Assembly (NCBI RefSeq): GCF_000725625.1
Contig: NZ_JOHS01000019.1
Location: 71,514 to 135,513 of the forward strand
Source of the DNA: Streptomyces sp. NRRL F-6676
Lineage (GTDB): Bacteria > Actinomycetota > Actinomycetes > Streptomycetales > Streptomycetaceae
DNA length: 64,000 bases
Direction of reading: 5' to 3'
Position numbers and translations under genes: made by a program. Below, piece by piece: positions 16,639 through 25,548 of the stretch (positions are counted from its first letter, which is position 1; each line of letters begins with the position of its first letter). Below the pieces are notes generated by a model. It saw only the letters and a program-made list of their open reading frames with translations, did no database searches and was not told where the DNA came from.

Positions 16639-18034
16639 CGAGGCGCGCGACATCGCCGCGCCCCCGAGAACCGGGCCGCGCCACGCGGCCCCGAGGAAGC
16701 CGCTGTTCACCCGCTTCCACGTGCCGGCCGGCAAGGCGATAGCGCTGGCGGCGATGCCGACGGCGGTCCTCATGGGGATGGGGCTCACGCCGACGCTCGC
16801 CACCGCCGACGACCACGCGTCGTCCTCCAAGACCCTGTCGGCCGAGGAGTACCAGGACTGCGTGGACGCGCTGGCCTCCGCGTCGGCCTCGCCGTCCGCG
16901 TCGGAATCGTCCAAGGACAAGTCCAAGGACAAGGACGACGAGGACACTGACACCGAGTCGGGGAAGGCGGACGAGAAGACGGGCTCGTCGTCCTCCGACG
17001 ACTCGAAGGGTTCCTCCGGTTCCTCCGACGCGTCCGACGGCAAGGACTCGACGGGTACGTCGGGTTCCGGTTCCTCCTCGTCGACATCGAAATCCGGCTC
17101 GGATTCGTCCTCCTCGTCCTCTTCCTCGGATTCAGGTTCCGAGGACAAGGGCGCGGGCGACGACAAGAGCGAGCCGTCCGCCTCTCCCTCCGCCTCCGCG
17201 AGCGGCGGTGGCGGGCTGCTTCAGGGCATCGGCGACGCCCTGAAGGACATCCTCACCCCGGGCGACGACACCAAGGACTCCGGCGACACCTCGTCGGCCA
17301 CTCCGGCCCCCTCGGCGTCCAAGACGGCCGACGACGCCGCCGCCAAGGCCAAGGAGACCACCAAGAAGGTCACCGACACGGCCGGGGACGCCGCCAAGGA
17401 CGTCACCGACACGGCGACCGGGGCGGCGGGGGACGCGGCGCGGAAGGCCACCGAGAAGGCGAAGGATGCGGCCGAGGAGGCCACGTCCTCGCCGTCCCCC
17501 TCCAGCTCGGCCGACCCGAGCCCGTCGGCCTCCGCGAGCGACGGCACCGACCCGGACGACTGCCCGGCGGCCACCGACGCCGAGGGCGGCGTCGACAACC
17601 AGGTGCTCCTGCCCGACGACCCCTGGCACCTCCAGGCCAGCTCGCTGACGCTGAAGGGCGCCGACTACAAGGGCATCGTCGAGGTCAGGACCGCCGACGG
17701 CACCACCAAGAAGGTGCTCAAGTACGTCATCTCCGCCGGCACCGACATCGGTGACCTGCACCAGACGGTCGTCGACAAGAGGACCGGCACGACGCACCAC
17801 GTCCAGGCCGCGAAGGGCTCGACGTCGACCATCACCGACGGCGACACCGTCATGTACACCGAGAGCATCTCCGGCAACCTGCTCGGCCTCATCCCGATCA
17901 CGTTCGACCCGGAGCACCCGCCGCCGCTGAACATCCCGCTGATCTATTTCACCCACGTCGAGGTCGTCCAGGCCGGCCAGTTCGGCGGCACCCTGCACAT
18001 CCCCGGGCTGCACCAGTACACGACCGACAGCTGA
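16628..18034 (+). CDS. Ser/Asp-rich secreted protein of the DUF6230-DUF6114 cluster
   Basis: 468-residue protein starting at GTG with GGGGGG upstream. A basic N-terminus and hydrophobic segment KAIALAAMPTAVLMGMGLTPTLATA (about 40-64) form a signal peptide. Then comes a long Ser/Asp/Lys low-complexity region (about 80-260), an Ala/Lys/Thr amphipathic repeat (DTAGDAAKDVTDTATGAAGD and similar), and a folded C-terminal domain (about 315-468) beginning LLPDDPWHLQASSLTLKG with a single exposed-looking region VQAGQFGGTLHIPGLHQY. The middle resembles a cell-wall-spanning stalk. It is not a recognised enzyme. Translation is coupled to the membrane partner DUF6114. Confidence 0.82.
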   Translation: MSADEARDIAAPPRTGPRHAAPRKPLFTRFHVPAGKAIALAAMPTAVLMGMGLTPTLATADDHASSSKTLSAEEYQDCVDALASASASPSASESSKDKSKDKDDEDTDTESGKADEKTGSSSSDDSKGSSGSSDASDGKDSTGTSGSGSSSSTSKSGSDSSSSSSSSDSGSEDKGAGDDKSEPSASPSASASGGGGLLQGIGDALKDILTPGDDTKDSGDTSSATPAPSASKTADDAAAKAKETTKKVTDTAGDAAKDVTDTATGAAGDAARKATEKAKDAAEEATSSPSPSSSADPSPSASASDGTDPDDCPAATDAEGGVDNQVLLPDDPWHLQASSLTLKGADYKGIVEVRTADGTTKKVLKYVISAGTDIGDLHQTVVDKRTGTTHHVQAAKGSTSTITDGDTVMYTESISGNLLGLIPITFDPEHPPPLNIPLIYFTHVEVVQAGQFGGTLHIPGLHQYTTDS

Positions 18035-18064
18035 CCCACCGCCCCCCCCGGGAGCCGCAACGGA

Positions 18065-18108
18065 CTGTGGCCCGGTATCCGCCCCCGAAGGCGGGTACCG
18101 GGCCACAG
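18065..18108. terminator. Bidirectional terminator between the Ser-rich gene and pyk
   Basis: A 19-bp stem with one G-U pair and a 6-base loop (arms begin CTGTGGCCCGG and end CCGGGCCACAG), between two convergent stops. It is one of the strongest hairpins in the window. Confidence 0.8.
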
Positions 18109-18145
18109 CCCTGCTGTCCTGTGCGCGCCCCCCGGCGCGGTGCGG

Positions 18146-19576
18146 CTAGCCGCGGTCCCCCTCGCCCAGGTGGAGCACGCGCACCATGTTGGTGGTGCCG
18201 GAGACGCCGGGCGGGGAGCCGGCGGTGACGACCACGATGTCACCGGCGTTGAACCGCTTGAGCCGGATCATCTCCTGGTCGACCAGGTCGACCATCTCGT
18301 CCGTGGTGTTCACGAACGGCACCACGTGCGACTCCACGCCCCAGCTCAGCGCGAGCTGGTTGCGCGTCGACTCGTCGGTGGTGAAGGCCAGGATCGGCTG
18401 GGCCGCGCGGTAGCGGGAGAGCCGGCGGGCGGTGTCGCCGGACTGGGTGAAGGCCACCAGCCCCTTGCCGCCCAGGAAGTCGGCGATCTCGGCGGCCGCA
18501 CGGGCCACCGAACCGCCCTGCGTGCGCGGCTTCTTGCCCGGCACCAGCGGCTGGAGCCCCTTGGAGAGCAGCTCCTCCTCGGCCGCGGCGACGATCTTCG
18601 ACATCGTCTTGACCGTCTCGATCGGGTACGCGCCCACGCTCGACTCGGCCGACAGCATCACCGCGTCCGCGCCGTCCAGGATCGCGTTGGCCACGTCGGA
18701 CGCCTCGGCGCGGGTGGGCCGGGAGTTGGTGATCATCGACTCCATCATCTGGGTCGCCACGATCACCGGCTTGGCGTTGCGGCGGCACAGCTCGATGAGC
18801 CGCTTCTGCACCATCGGGACCTTCTCCAGCGGGTACTCCACGGCCAGGTCGCCGCGGGCCACCATCACGCCGTCGAAGGCCATCACGACGGCCTCCATGT
18901 TCGCCACCGCCTGCGGCTTCTCCACCTTGGCGATGACCGGGACCCGGCGGCCCTCCTCGTCCATGACGCGGTGCACGTCCTTGACGTCACCGGCGTCGCG
19001 CACGAAGGAGAGCGCCACCAGGTCGCAGCCCATGCGCAGCGCGAACCGCAGGTCCTCGATGTCCTTCTCGGACAGCGCCGGGACGTTCACCGCCGCGCCG
19101 GGCAGGTTGATGCCCTTGTGGTCGGAGATGACACCGCCCTCGATGACGATGCTGCGCACCCGGGGGCCCTCGACGTCCAGGACCTTCAGCTCGACGTTGC
19201 CGTCGTTGATCAGGATCTGGTCGCCCTTGGAGACGTCACCGGGCAGACCCTTGTACGTCGTGCCGCAGATCGACTTGTCGCCCGGCACGTCCTCGGTGGT
19301 GATGGTGAACTCGTCGCCGCGCACCAGCTCGACCGGGCCCTCGGCGAAGGTCTCCAGGCGGATCTTCGGACCCTGGAGGTCGGCGAGGACACCGATGGCC
19401 CGGCCCGTCTCCTGGGAGGCGGCGCGGACGCGGTCGTAACGCCCCTGGTGCTCGGCGTGCGAGCCGTGGCTGAAGTTGAAGCGGGCCACGTTCATGCCGG
19501 CCTCGATCAGCGCGACGAGCTGCTCGTGGGAGTCGACCGCGGGGCCGAGAGTACAGACGATTTTCGAACGGCGCAT
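18146..19576 (-). CDS. pyk: Pyruvate kinase
   Basis: 476-residue cytoplasmic enzyme converting phosphoenolpyruvate and ADP to pyruvate and ATP. Motifs in order: MNVARFNFSHG, DLQGPKIRLE, the catalytic Lys in VIAKVEKPQA, and the metal/phosphate signature VMVARGDLAVE, with a complete C-terminal allosteric domain. The length is normal. ATG at 19576. A 14-bp perfect palindrome (19604-19617) lies 28 bases upstream. By position it corresponds to pyk2 of S. coelicolor. It lies next to ackA and pta on the same strand, linking PEP to acetate. Confidence 0.95.
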   Translation of the reverse strand: MRRSKIVCTLGPAVDSHEQLVALIEAGMNVARFNFSHGSHAEHQGRYDRVRAASQETGRAIGVLADLQGPKIRLETFAEGPVELVRGDEFTITTEDVPGDKSICGTTYKGLPGDVSKGDQILINDGNVELKVLDVEGPRVRSIVIEGGVISDHKGINLPGAAVNVPALSEKDIEDLRFALRMGCDLVALSFVRDAGDVKDVHRVMDEEGRRVPVIAKVEKPQAVANMEAVVMAFDGVMVARGDLAVEYPLEKVPMVQKRLIELCRRNAKPVIVATQMMESMITNSRPTRAEASDVANAILDGADAVMLSAESSVGAYPIETVKTMSKIVAAAEEELLSKGLQPLVPGKKPRTQGGSVARAAAEIADFLGGKGLVAFTQSGDTARRLSRYRAAQPILAFTTDESTRNQLALSWGVESHVVPFVNTTDEMVDLVDQEMIRLKRFNAGDIVVVTAGSPPGVSGTTNMVRVLHLGEGDRG

Positions 19577-19603
19577 GGGGCGATCCTATCGGTTTGTTTC
19601 GCT

Positions 19604-19617
19604 ACGGAATATTCCGT
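19604..19617. promoter_or_regulatory. 14-bp palindrome upstream of pyk
   Basis: ACGGAATATTCCGT, perfect and AT-rich in the middle, 28 bases upstream of the pyk ATG in a 73-base gap. A TAGGAT hexamer closer to the ATG could be a -10. It could be an operator or part of the core promoter. Confidence 0.45.
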
Positions 19618-19649
19618 CGGGCGGAAGCTACAAATGCGCGGGTTGCCGC

Positions 19650-20906
19650 TCAGGTGTGGTCCTCCAGGGCGGTCCCGTCCGCGACCAATGCGTAGGTCTG
19701 GGTGGCGATTTCCATCTCCTCGTCGGTGGGTACGACGGCGACGGCGACCCGCGCGGAGTCCGGCGAGATCAGCCGCGCCGCGCCGGAGCGCACCGCGTTG
19801 CGCTCCTCGTCGACCGCCAGGCCGAAGACGTCCAGGCGCTCGATCGCGGCCCGCCGCACCGCCGCCGCGTTCTCTCCGACGCCCGCGGTGAAGGCCACCG
19901 CGTCCACCCGCCCGAGTACCGCGCAGTACGCGCCGATGTACTTCCGCAGCCGGTGGATGTAGACGTCGAAGGCGAGCCGCGCCTGCGCGTCGCCCGCGTC
20001 GATCCGCCGCTGGATCTCCCGCATGTCGTTGTCGCCGCAGAGACCGAACAGTCCGCTCCGCTTGTTCAGGAGCGTGTCGATCTCGTCCATGGACATCCCG
20101 CCGACCCGCCGCAGATGGAAGATGACCGCGGGGTCCATGTCGCCCGAGCGGGTACCCATCACCAGCCCCTCCAAAGGCGTCAGCCCCATGGAGGTGTCCA
20201 CGCACACCCCGCCCCGCACGGCCGAGGCGGACGCCCCGTTGCCCAGGTGCAGCACGATCACGTTGACGTCCTCGGGCGCCTTGCCCAGCAGCTTCGCGGT
20301 GGCCCGGGAGACATAGGCGTGCGAGGTGCCGTGGAAGCCGTAGCGGCGGACCCGGAACCGGTCGGCGATCTTGGTGTCGATCGCGTAGCGGGCGGCGTGC
20401 TCCGGCATCGTCGTGTGGAACGCGGTGTCGAACACGGCGACCTGCGGCAGGTCCGGGCGCAGCCCCAGGGCGGTGCGGATCCCGGTGAGGTTGGCCGGGT
20501 TGTGCAGCGGCGCCACCGGGATCAGCCGTTCGATCTCGGTGAGCACGGCGTCGTCGACGACGGTGGGCTCGGTGAAGAACATCCCGCCGTGCACCACGCG
20601 GTGCCCGATCGCGGCCAGATCGGGGGAGTCCAGGCCGAGACCGTCGGCGGCGAGTTCCTCGGCGACGGCGGCGAGCGCGGCCTCGTGGTCGGCGATCGGC
20701 CCGCTGCGCTCACGGGTGGCGTCCGCGTCGCCGTCCTCGCCGAGACGGGTGTGCGTGAGGTGGGAGGTCTGCTCGCCGATGCGCTCCACCAGGCCGACGG
20801 CGAGCCGGCTGCGGTCACGCATGTCCAGGAGCTGGTACTTCACCGACGAGGAGCCGGAGTTGAGGACGAGGACGCGGGTCGCGTTCGCGGAGGCTGTCGC
20901 GGTCAC
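19650..20906 (-). CDS. ackA: Acetate kinase
   Basis: 418-residue ASKHA-fold kinase making ATP and acetate from acetyl phosphate, or the reverse. Signatures: VLVLNSGSSSVKYQL at the N-terminus, GHRVVHGG, the catalytic Asp in VFDTAFHTTMP, YGFHGTSH and GNGASASAV, with AFTAGVGEN in the C-terminal part. The start is GTG. It lies downstream of pta (111-base gap) and upstream of pyk on the same strand. Complete. Confidence 0.95.
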   Translation of the reverse strand: MTATASANATRVLVLNSGSSSVKYQLLDMRDRSRLAVGLVERIGEQTSHLTHTRLGEDGDADATRERSGPIADHEAALAAVAEELAADGLGLDSPDLAAIGHRVVHGGMFFTEPTVVDDAVLTEIERLIPVAPLHNPANLTGIRTALGLRPDLPQVAVFDTAFHTTMPEHAARYAIDTKIADRFRVRRYGFHGTSHAYVSRATAKLLGKAPEDVNVIVLHLGNGASASAVRGGVCVDTSMGLTPLEGLVMGTRSGDMDPAVIFHLRRVGGMSMDEIDTLLNKRSGLFGLCGDNDMREIQRRIDAGDAQARLAFDVYIHRLRKYIGAYCAVLGRVDAVAFTAGVGENAAAVRRAAIERLDVFGLAVDEERNAVRSGAARLISPDSARVAVAVVPTDEEMEIATQTYALVADGTALEDHT

Positions 20907-21017
20907 GGGGGCTGATGCTCTCTGTCGAAGGTGGCGGGGGAGTGGCGGTGAGGTGGCGAACGGCGGCCGGCGTGTGCCGGGTACCGGGGGCCGCCCGGGT
21001 CCGCCGGGCCGTCGGGC

Positions 21018-23093
21018 TCAGTTCGCCGGGGTCTGCGCCTGGATCGCGGTGATGGCGACGGTGTTCACGATGTCGCCGACCAACGCGCCGCGGGACAGGT
21101 CGTTGACCGGCTTGCGCAGCCCCTGGAGGACCGGTCCGACGGCGATCGCGCCGGCCGAGCGCTGCACGGCCTTGTAGGTGTTGTTGCCGGTGTTCAGGTC
21201 CGGGAAGATCAGCACCGTCGCCTGCCCGGCCACCTCGGAGCCGGGCAGCTTGGTCGCCGCGACCGAGGGCTCCACCGCGGCGTCGTACTGGATCGGCCCC
21301 TCGATCCGCAGATCGGGCCGGCGCGCGCGGACCAGCTCGGTCGCCGCGCGCACCTTGTCCACGTCCGCGCCGGACCCCGAGCTGCCGGTGGAGTACGACA
21401 GCATCGCGATCCGCGGCTCCACGCCGAACCGCGCGGCCGTGGCCGCCGACTGCGTGGCGATGTCGGCGAGCTGCTCGGCGTCCGGATCCGGGTTGACCGC
21501 GCAGTCGCCGTAGACCAGCACCTTGTCGGCCAGGCACATGAAGAACACCGACGAGACGATCGAGGCGTCCGGCTGGGTCTTGATGATCTCGAACGCGGGC
21601 CGGATCGTCGCCGCCGTGGAGTGCACGGAGCCCGACACCATCCCGTCGGCCAGCCCCTCCTGCACCATCAGGGTGCCGAAGTAGTTGACGTCCGAGACGA
21701 CGTCGTACGCCAGCTCCACCGTGACCCCCTTGTGGGCGCGTACGGCGGCGTAGCGCTGGGCGAAGGACTCCCGCAGCTCTGAGCCCGCCGGGTCGATCAG
21801 CAGCGCGTCGCCGAGGTCGACGCCGAGGTCGGCGGCCTTCTTGCGGATCGCGTCCACCGGCCCCAGCAGCGTCAGATCGCACACGCCCCGGCGCAGCAAC
21901 ACCTCGGCGGCGTGCAGCACGCGCGCCTCGGTGCCCTCCGGGAGGACGACCCGGCGCTTGTCGGAGCGGGCCTGCTCCAGCAGCTCGTGTTCGAACATCA
22001 TCGGCGTGACCCGGCCGCTGCTGGGCGCCGAGACCCGGCTGAGCAGGTCGGCGGTGTCGACATGGCGTTCGAACAGGCCGAGCGCGGTCTCCGCCTTGCG
22101 CGGGGTGGCCGCGTTCAGCTTGCCCTCCAGGGAGAACAGCTCGGCGGCGGTGGGGAAACTGCTGTGGGGCACGGAGAGCACCGGGGTGCCGGGCGCGAGG
22201 CGGGCGGCCAGGGTGAGGATCTCCGGGCTCGGCACCTCGTTCAGGGTGAGCAGGACGCCCGCTATCGGCGGGGTGCCGGCGCTGTGCGCGGCGAGCGCCC
22301 CGACGACCAGGTCCGCGCGGTCCCCGGGGGTGACGACCAGGCAGCCGGGGGTCAGCGCGGGCAGCAGGTTCGGCAGCATGGCGCCGCCGAAGACGAAGTC
22401 GAGGGCGTCCCGGGCGAGCCCCGAGTCGTCGCCCAGCACCACCTTGGCGTCGAGCGCCTGCGCGATCTGCGCGACGGTCGGCGCGGAGAGCGCGGGCTCG
22501 TCGGGCAGCACGTAGCCGGGCACCGGGAGCAGCGGGCCGAGCCGCTCCGCGATGAGGTCGCGCGCGGCCCGGTCCACCCGGTTGGCCACCATGGCGAGCA
22601 CGTCGCAGCCCAGGCCCTGGTAGGCGCGGTGGGCGTTGCGGGTCTCGGCGAGCACGGACTCGGCGGACTGCCCCCGGCCGCCGACCACGGGTATCACCGG
22701 CGCGCCGAACTCGTTGGCGAGCCGGGCGTTGAGCGCCAGCTCGTCCGGGAGCTGGGTGGCGGCGAAGTCGGTGCCGAGGACGAGGACGACGTCGTAGTCC
22801 CGGGCGACCCGGTGGAACCGGTCGACGAGCGTGGAGACCAGCTCGTCCGTGCCGCGCTCGGCCTGGAGCGCGGACGCCTCGTGGTAGTCCATGCCGTAGA
22901 CGGTCGCCGCGTCCTGGGAGAGGCGGTAGCGGGAGCGCAGCAGCTCGAACATGCGGTCGGGGCCGTCGTGGACGAGTGGCCGGAACACGCCCACCCGGTC
23001 GACCCGGCGGGTCAGCAGCTCCATGACCCCCAGCTCGACGACCTGGCGGCCGTCGCCGCGGTCGATCCCGGTCACGTACACGCTGCGCGTCAC
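21018..23093 (-). CDS. pta: Phosphate acetyltransferase
   Basis: 691-residue long-form Pta, converting acetyl-CoA and phosphate to acetyl phosphate. Domains: N-terminal AAA-type P-loop-like region (about 1-230), central DRTGG domain (about 220-330) and C-terminal PTA_PTB catalytic domain (about 370-690) with RVVLPEGTEARVL, GLADGMVSGSVHSTAATIRPA, SYSTGSSGSG and FPDLNTGNNTYKA. GTG start with AAGGAG upstream. Probably co-transcribed with ackA. The N-terminal region departs from the enterobacterial P-loop, as in other actinobacteria. Confidence 0.95.
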   Translation of the reverse strand: MTRSVYVTGIDRGDGRQVVELGVMELLTRRVDRVGVFRPLVHDGPDRMFELLRSRYRLSQDAATVYGMDYHEASALQAERGTDELVSTLVDRFHRVARDYDVVLVLGTDFAATQLPDELALNARLANEFGAPVIPVVGGRGQSAESVLAETRNAHRAYQGLGCDVLAMVANRVDRAARDLIAERLGPLLPVPGYVLPDEPALSAPTVAQIAQALDAKVVLGDDSGLARDALDFVFGGAMLPNLLPALTPGCLVVTPGDRADLVVGALAAHSAGTPPIAGVLLTLNEVPSPEILTLAARLAPGTPVLSVPHSSFPTAAELFSLEGKLNAATPRKAETALGLFERHVDTADLLSRVSAPSSGRVTPMMFEHELLEQARSDKRRVVLPEGTEARVLHAAEVLLRRGVCDLTLLGPVDAIRKKAADLGVDLGDALLIDPAGSELRESFAQRYAAVRAHKGVTVELAYDVVSDVNYFGTLMVQEGLADGMVSGSVHSTAATIRPAFEIIKTQPDASIVSSVFFMCLADKVLVYGDCAVNPDPDAEQLADIATQSAATAARFGVEPRIAMLSYSTGSSGSGADVDKVRAATELVRARRPDLRIEGPIQYDAAVEPSVAATKLPGSEVAGQATVLIFPDLNTGNNTYKAVQRSAGAIAVGPVLQGLRKPVNDLSRGALVGDIVNTVAITAIQAQTPAN

Positions 23094-23177
23094 GCGTGCG
23101 CTCCTTCTCGGTTGCGTCTTCTGCGTCGGTCAGTGGGGGTCGGTCTCTGGCTGTCCGCCGGTGTGCGGAGAAGCCTC

Positions 23178-23206
23178 TTGACAGTACCCCCGGGGCTGGA
23201 TAAGGC
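23178..23206 (+). promoter_or_regulatory. Likely sigma-HrdB-type promoter for pfkA
   Basis: Perfect -35 TTGACA (23178-23183), a 17-base spacer, and -10 TAAGGC (23201-23206), 126 bases upstream of the pfkA ATG in the pta/pfkA gap. The -10 is suboptimal. Confidence 0.5.
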
Positions 23207-23331
23207 GCCCGTCAGTACGGGTGACGGGGCTGCGCGCATCGGGTGAACCGGAGGCGCGCCGCAGCGTGTCGTGGGGCGTGAAACAATCGGAGTGGCTCAC
23301 AGGTACCGAAGCGAGCAGGAGACACAGCACG

Positions 23332-24357
23332 ATGCGCATCGGAGTTCTCACCGCCGGCGGCGACTGTCCGGGGCTGAACGCAGTGATCCGGTCGGTCGTG
23401 CACCGGGCGGTCGCACAGTACGACGACGAGGTGATCGGCTTCGAGGACGGCTACGCCGGCCTGCTGGACGGCCACTACCGCACCCTCGACCTCAACGCCG
23501 TCAGCGGCATCCTGGCCCGCGGCGGCACGATCCTCGGCTCCTCCCGCCTGGAGCGCGACCGGCTGCGCGAGGCCTGCGAGAACGCCTCCGACATGATCCA
23601 CGAGTTCGGCATCGACGCGCTCATCCCGATCGGCGGCGAGGGCACGCTGACGGCCGCCCGGATGCTGTCCGACGCCGGCCTGCCGGTCGTGGGCGTGCCG
23701 AAGACGATCGACAACGACATCTCCTCGACCGACCGCACCTTCGGCTTCGACACGGCCGTCGGCGTCGCCACGGAGGCGATGGACCGGTTGAAGACCACCG
23801 CCGAGTCCCACCAGCGGGTCATGGTCGTCGAGGTCATGGGCCGGCACGCGGGCTGGATCGCCCTGGAGTCCGGCATGGCCGCCGGCGCCCACGGCATCTG
23901 CCTGCCCGAGCGCGCCTTCGACCCGGCCGACCTGGTCAAGATGGTCGAGGAGCGGTTCGCGCGCGGCAAGAAGTTCGCGGTGATCTGCGTCGCCGAGGGC
24001 GCGCACCCCGTGGACGGCGCGATGGACTACGGCCACGGCGAGATCGACAAGTTCGGCCACGAGCGGTTCCAGGGCATCGGGACGGCACTGGCGTACGAGC
24101 TGGAGCGCCGGCTCGGCAAGGAGGCCAAGCCGGTCATCCTCGGTCACGTCCAGCGCGGCGGCGTGCCGACGGCGTACGACCGCGTCCTCGCGACACGCTT
24201 CGGCTGGCACGCGGTGGAGGCGGCCCACCGGGGCGAGTTCGGCCGCATGACGTCCCTGCGCGGCACGGACATCGTCATGGTCCCCCTGGCCCAGGCGGTA
24301 ACGGAACTGAAGACGGTCCCGAAGGACCGGATGGAAGAGGCGGAGTCGGTGTTCTAG
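23332..24357 (+). CDS. pfkA: ATP-dependent 6-phosphofructokinase
   Basis: 341-residue group-A PFK phosphorylating fructose 6-phosphate. Motifs: TAGGDCPGLNAVIR, the phosphoryl-donor loop IGGEGTLTAA with Gly where PPi-dependent enzymes have Asp, catalytic PKTIDNDI, and MGRHAGWIA. The Gly plus Lys combination (GGEGT, PKT) is the actinobacterial ATP-using type. ATG at 23332 has AGGAG about 10 bases upstream; the open frame continues upstream but without family similarity. Divergent from pta. Confidence 0.94.
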   Translation: MRIGVLTAGGDCPGLNAVIRSVVHRAVAQYDDEVIGFEDGYAGLLDGHYRTLDLNAVSGILARGGTILGSSRLERDRLREACENASDMIHEFGIDALIPIGGEGTLTAARMLSDAGLPVVGVPKTIDNDISSTDRTFGFDTAVGVATEAMDRLKTTAESHQRVMVVEVMGRHAGWIALESGMAAGAHGICLPERAFDPADLVKMVEERFARGKKFAVICVAEGAHPVDGAMDYGHGEIDKFGHERFQGIGTALAYELERRLGKEAKPVILGHVQRGGVPTAYDRVLATRFGWHAVEAAHRGEFGRMTSLRGTDIVMVPLAQAVTELKTVPKDRMEEAESVF

Positions 24358-24384
24358 GGGGCGGTGCCTTGTGAGGGCGCGAGC

Positions 24385-24450
24385 GGTCACCGTGCCCCGT
24401 CAGGGGCGCGGGGCTGTGTCTTTCGCGCGGCTGCGCCGCGGGGGCGTGAG
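24385..24450. repeat. Composite GC-rich intergenic repeat, partial copy
   Basis: GTGCCCCGTCAGGGGCGCGG followed by GGCTGTGTC and a GCGCGGCTGCGCCGCG palindrome, between pfkA and the convergent HTH gene. The same module opens the copy at 12451 and closes the one at 25552. Confidence 0.6.
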
Positions 24451-24482
24451 CAGCCGCCGAAAAAACTCGACGGCCCCCCTCG

Positions 24483-25202
24483 TCACCCCCGCCCCACCAT
24501 CTCCCAGAACACCCCCACCACCCGCTCGAGAAACTCCCGCCCCGCGTCCCCCGACGCCGTCGCCGCCACCCCCGCGAAACCCCCAGCCACCGGCGTCGGC
24601 ACCAGCTCCCCCTGGTACGACGCATGCATCTCCGCCAGCACCTCCTCGATCACCCGCCGATGCAGCGGCACCACCTTCCCCACCTGCCGCACATACCCCT
24701 GCCACCGCGTGGTGACGGCCCCCCGCAACAGCTCCGCGAGCCGCGCGTCCCGCCCCGTCACGGTGACGAAATCCGGTAGCGACAGCTCCAGCACATCGGC
24801 CAGCGCCGCCGACTGCCGGTCGGTGCCGCGCCACTCACCCGCCTCCTCCATCCGTACGTACGCGAGCGGTTCGACCCCGACCGCACGCGCGAGGTCCTCC
24901 GGCGCGAGCCCCCGCGCCACGCGGTGCTCGCGCAACGTACGCGGCGCGCCGACGAGTTCGCCGGGCGCGCACCACAGGACGCCGGCGAGGGCGACGAGTT
25001 CGGGGGAGGTGGGGGCGGCGTCCCCGTGCTCCCAGGCGATCACGAGATCGGGGGTGACGTACGGCAGGCCGAACGAGGCGCGCATGCCGTAGGCGACGTG
25101 TTCGGGGGCCATGCCGAGGGCTGCGCGGAGGCGGCGCGCGGCGAGGGCGTCGAAAGGGGGAGTGGGAGGCGGGGGCTGCGGGACGTGTGGTCGGTGCGGC
25201 AC
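24483..25202 (-). CDS. Helix-turn-helix (XRE-like) DNA-binding protein
   Basis: 239-residue cytoplasmic protein from a GTG start. It has two HTH-like regions: FDALAARRLRAALGMAPEHVAYGMR to LVIAWEHGDAAPTSPELVALAGVL (about 17-76), and RTLREHRVARGLAPEDLARAVGVEPLAYVRMEEAGEWRGT (about 87-127). The C-terminal part (about 140-239) is unassigned. Repeated XRE-type domains of this kind are common in Streptomyces. No partner gene is adjacent in the same direction. Confidence 0.78.
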   Translation of the reverse strand: MPHRPHVPQPPPPTPPFDALAARRLRAALGMAPEHVAYGMRASFGLPYVTPDLVIAWEHGDAAPTSPELVALAGVLWCAPGELVGAPRTLREHRVARGLAPEDLARAVGVEPLAYVRMEEAGEWRGTDRQSAALADVLELSLPDFVTVTGRDARLAELLRGAVTTRWQGYVRQVGKVVPLHRRVIEEVLAEMHASYQGELVPTPVAGGFAGVAATASGDAGREFLERVVGVFWEMVGRG

Positions 25203-25548
25203 GGGGCCAACGTAGGGGGTTCGGGGCTGCGGTGACTACGTTCTGTCCGGCCACACTCACGGATTGTAGGAAGCTACGGTTCTGGGGGCGCCGTGACGTT
25301 CTTCCGCCCCCGCCGCCCTTACCCTTCCCATCCTCAAGGGGCTCCGCCCCTTCGACCCCGGGAGAGCTCGGGTGGGTGGGGTTGAGTGGGGAGTGCGGGT
25401 GCGTGGGGACTTCTCGCGCAGTTCCCCGCGCCCCTTGCAGGGGCGCGGTGGCTGCTCGCGCCCCTGCGGCGGAGCCGCGCAGAAGACGCGGCCCCGCCCC
25501 TGACGCGGCGCAGCCCCAGCCCCGTCGGGGGCGCGGGGCTGCGCCCCG
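25203..25548 (+). repeat. Gene-free stretch holding composite repeat, copy 2
   Basis: From about 25300 the plus strand carries CCGCCGCCCTTACCCTTCCC, AAGGGGCTCCGCCCCTTCGA, AGAGCTCGGGTGG, GGGTGCG, CGCGCAGTTCCCCGCGCCCC and several GGGGCGCGG palindromes, the fullest copy of the family in the window. The first 100 bases hold the HTH gene's leader and nothing I recognise. Confidence 0.7.
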
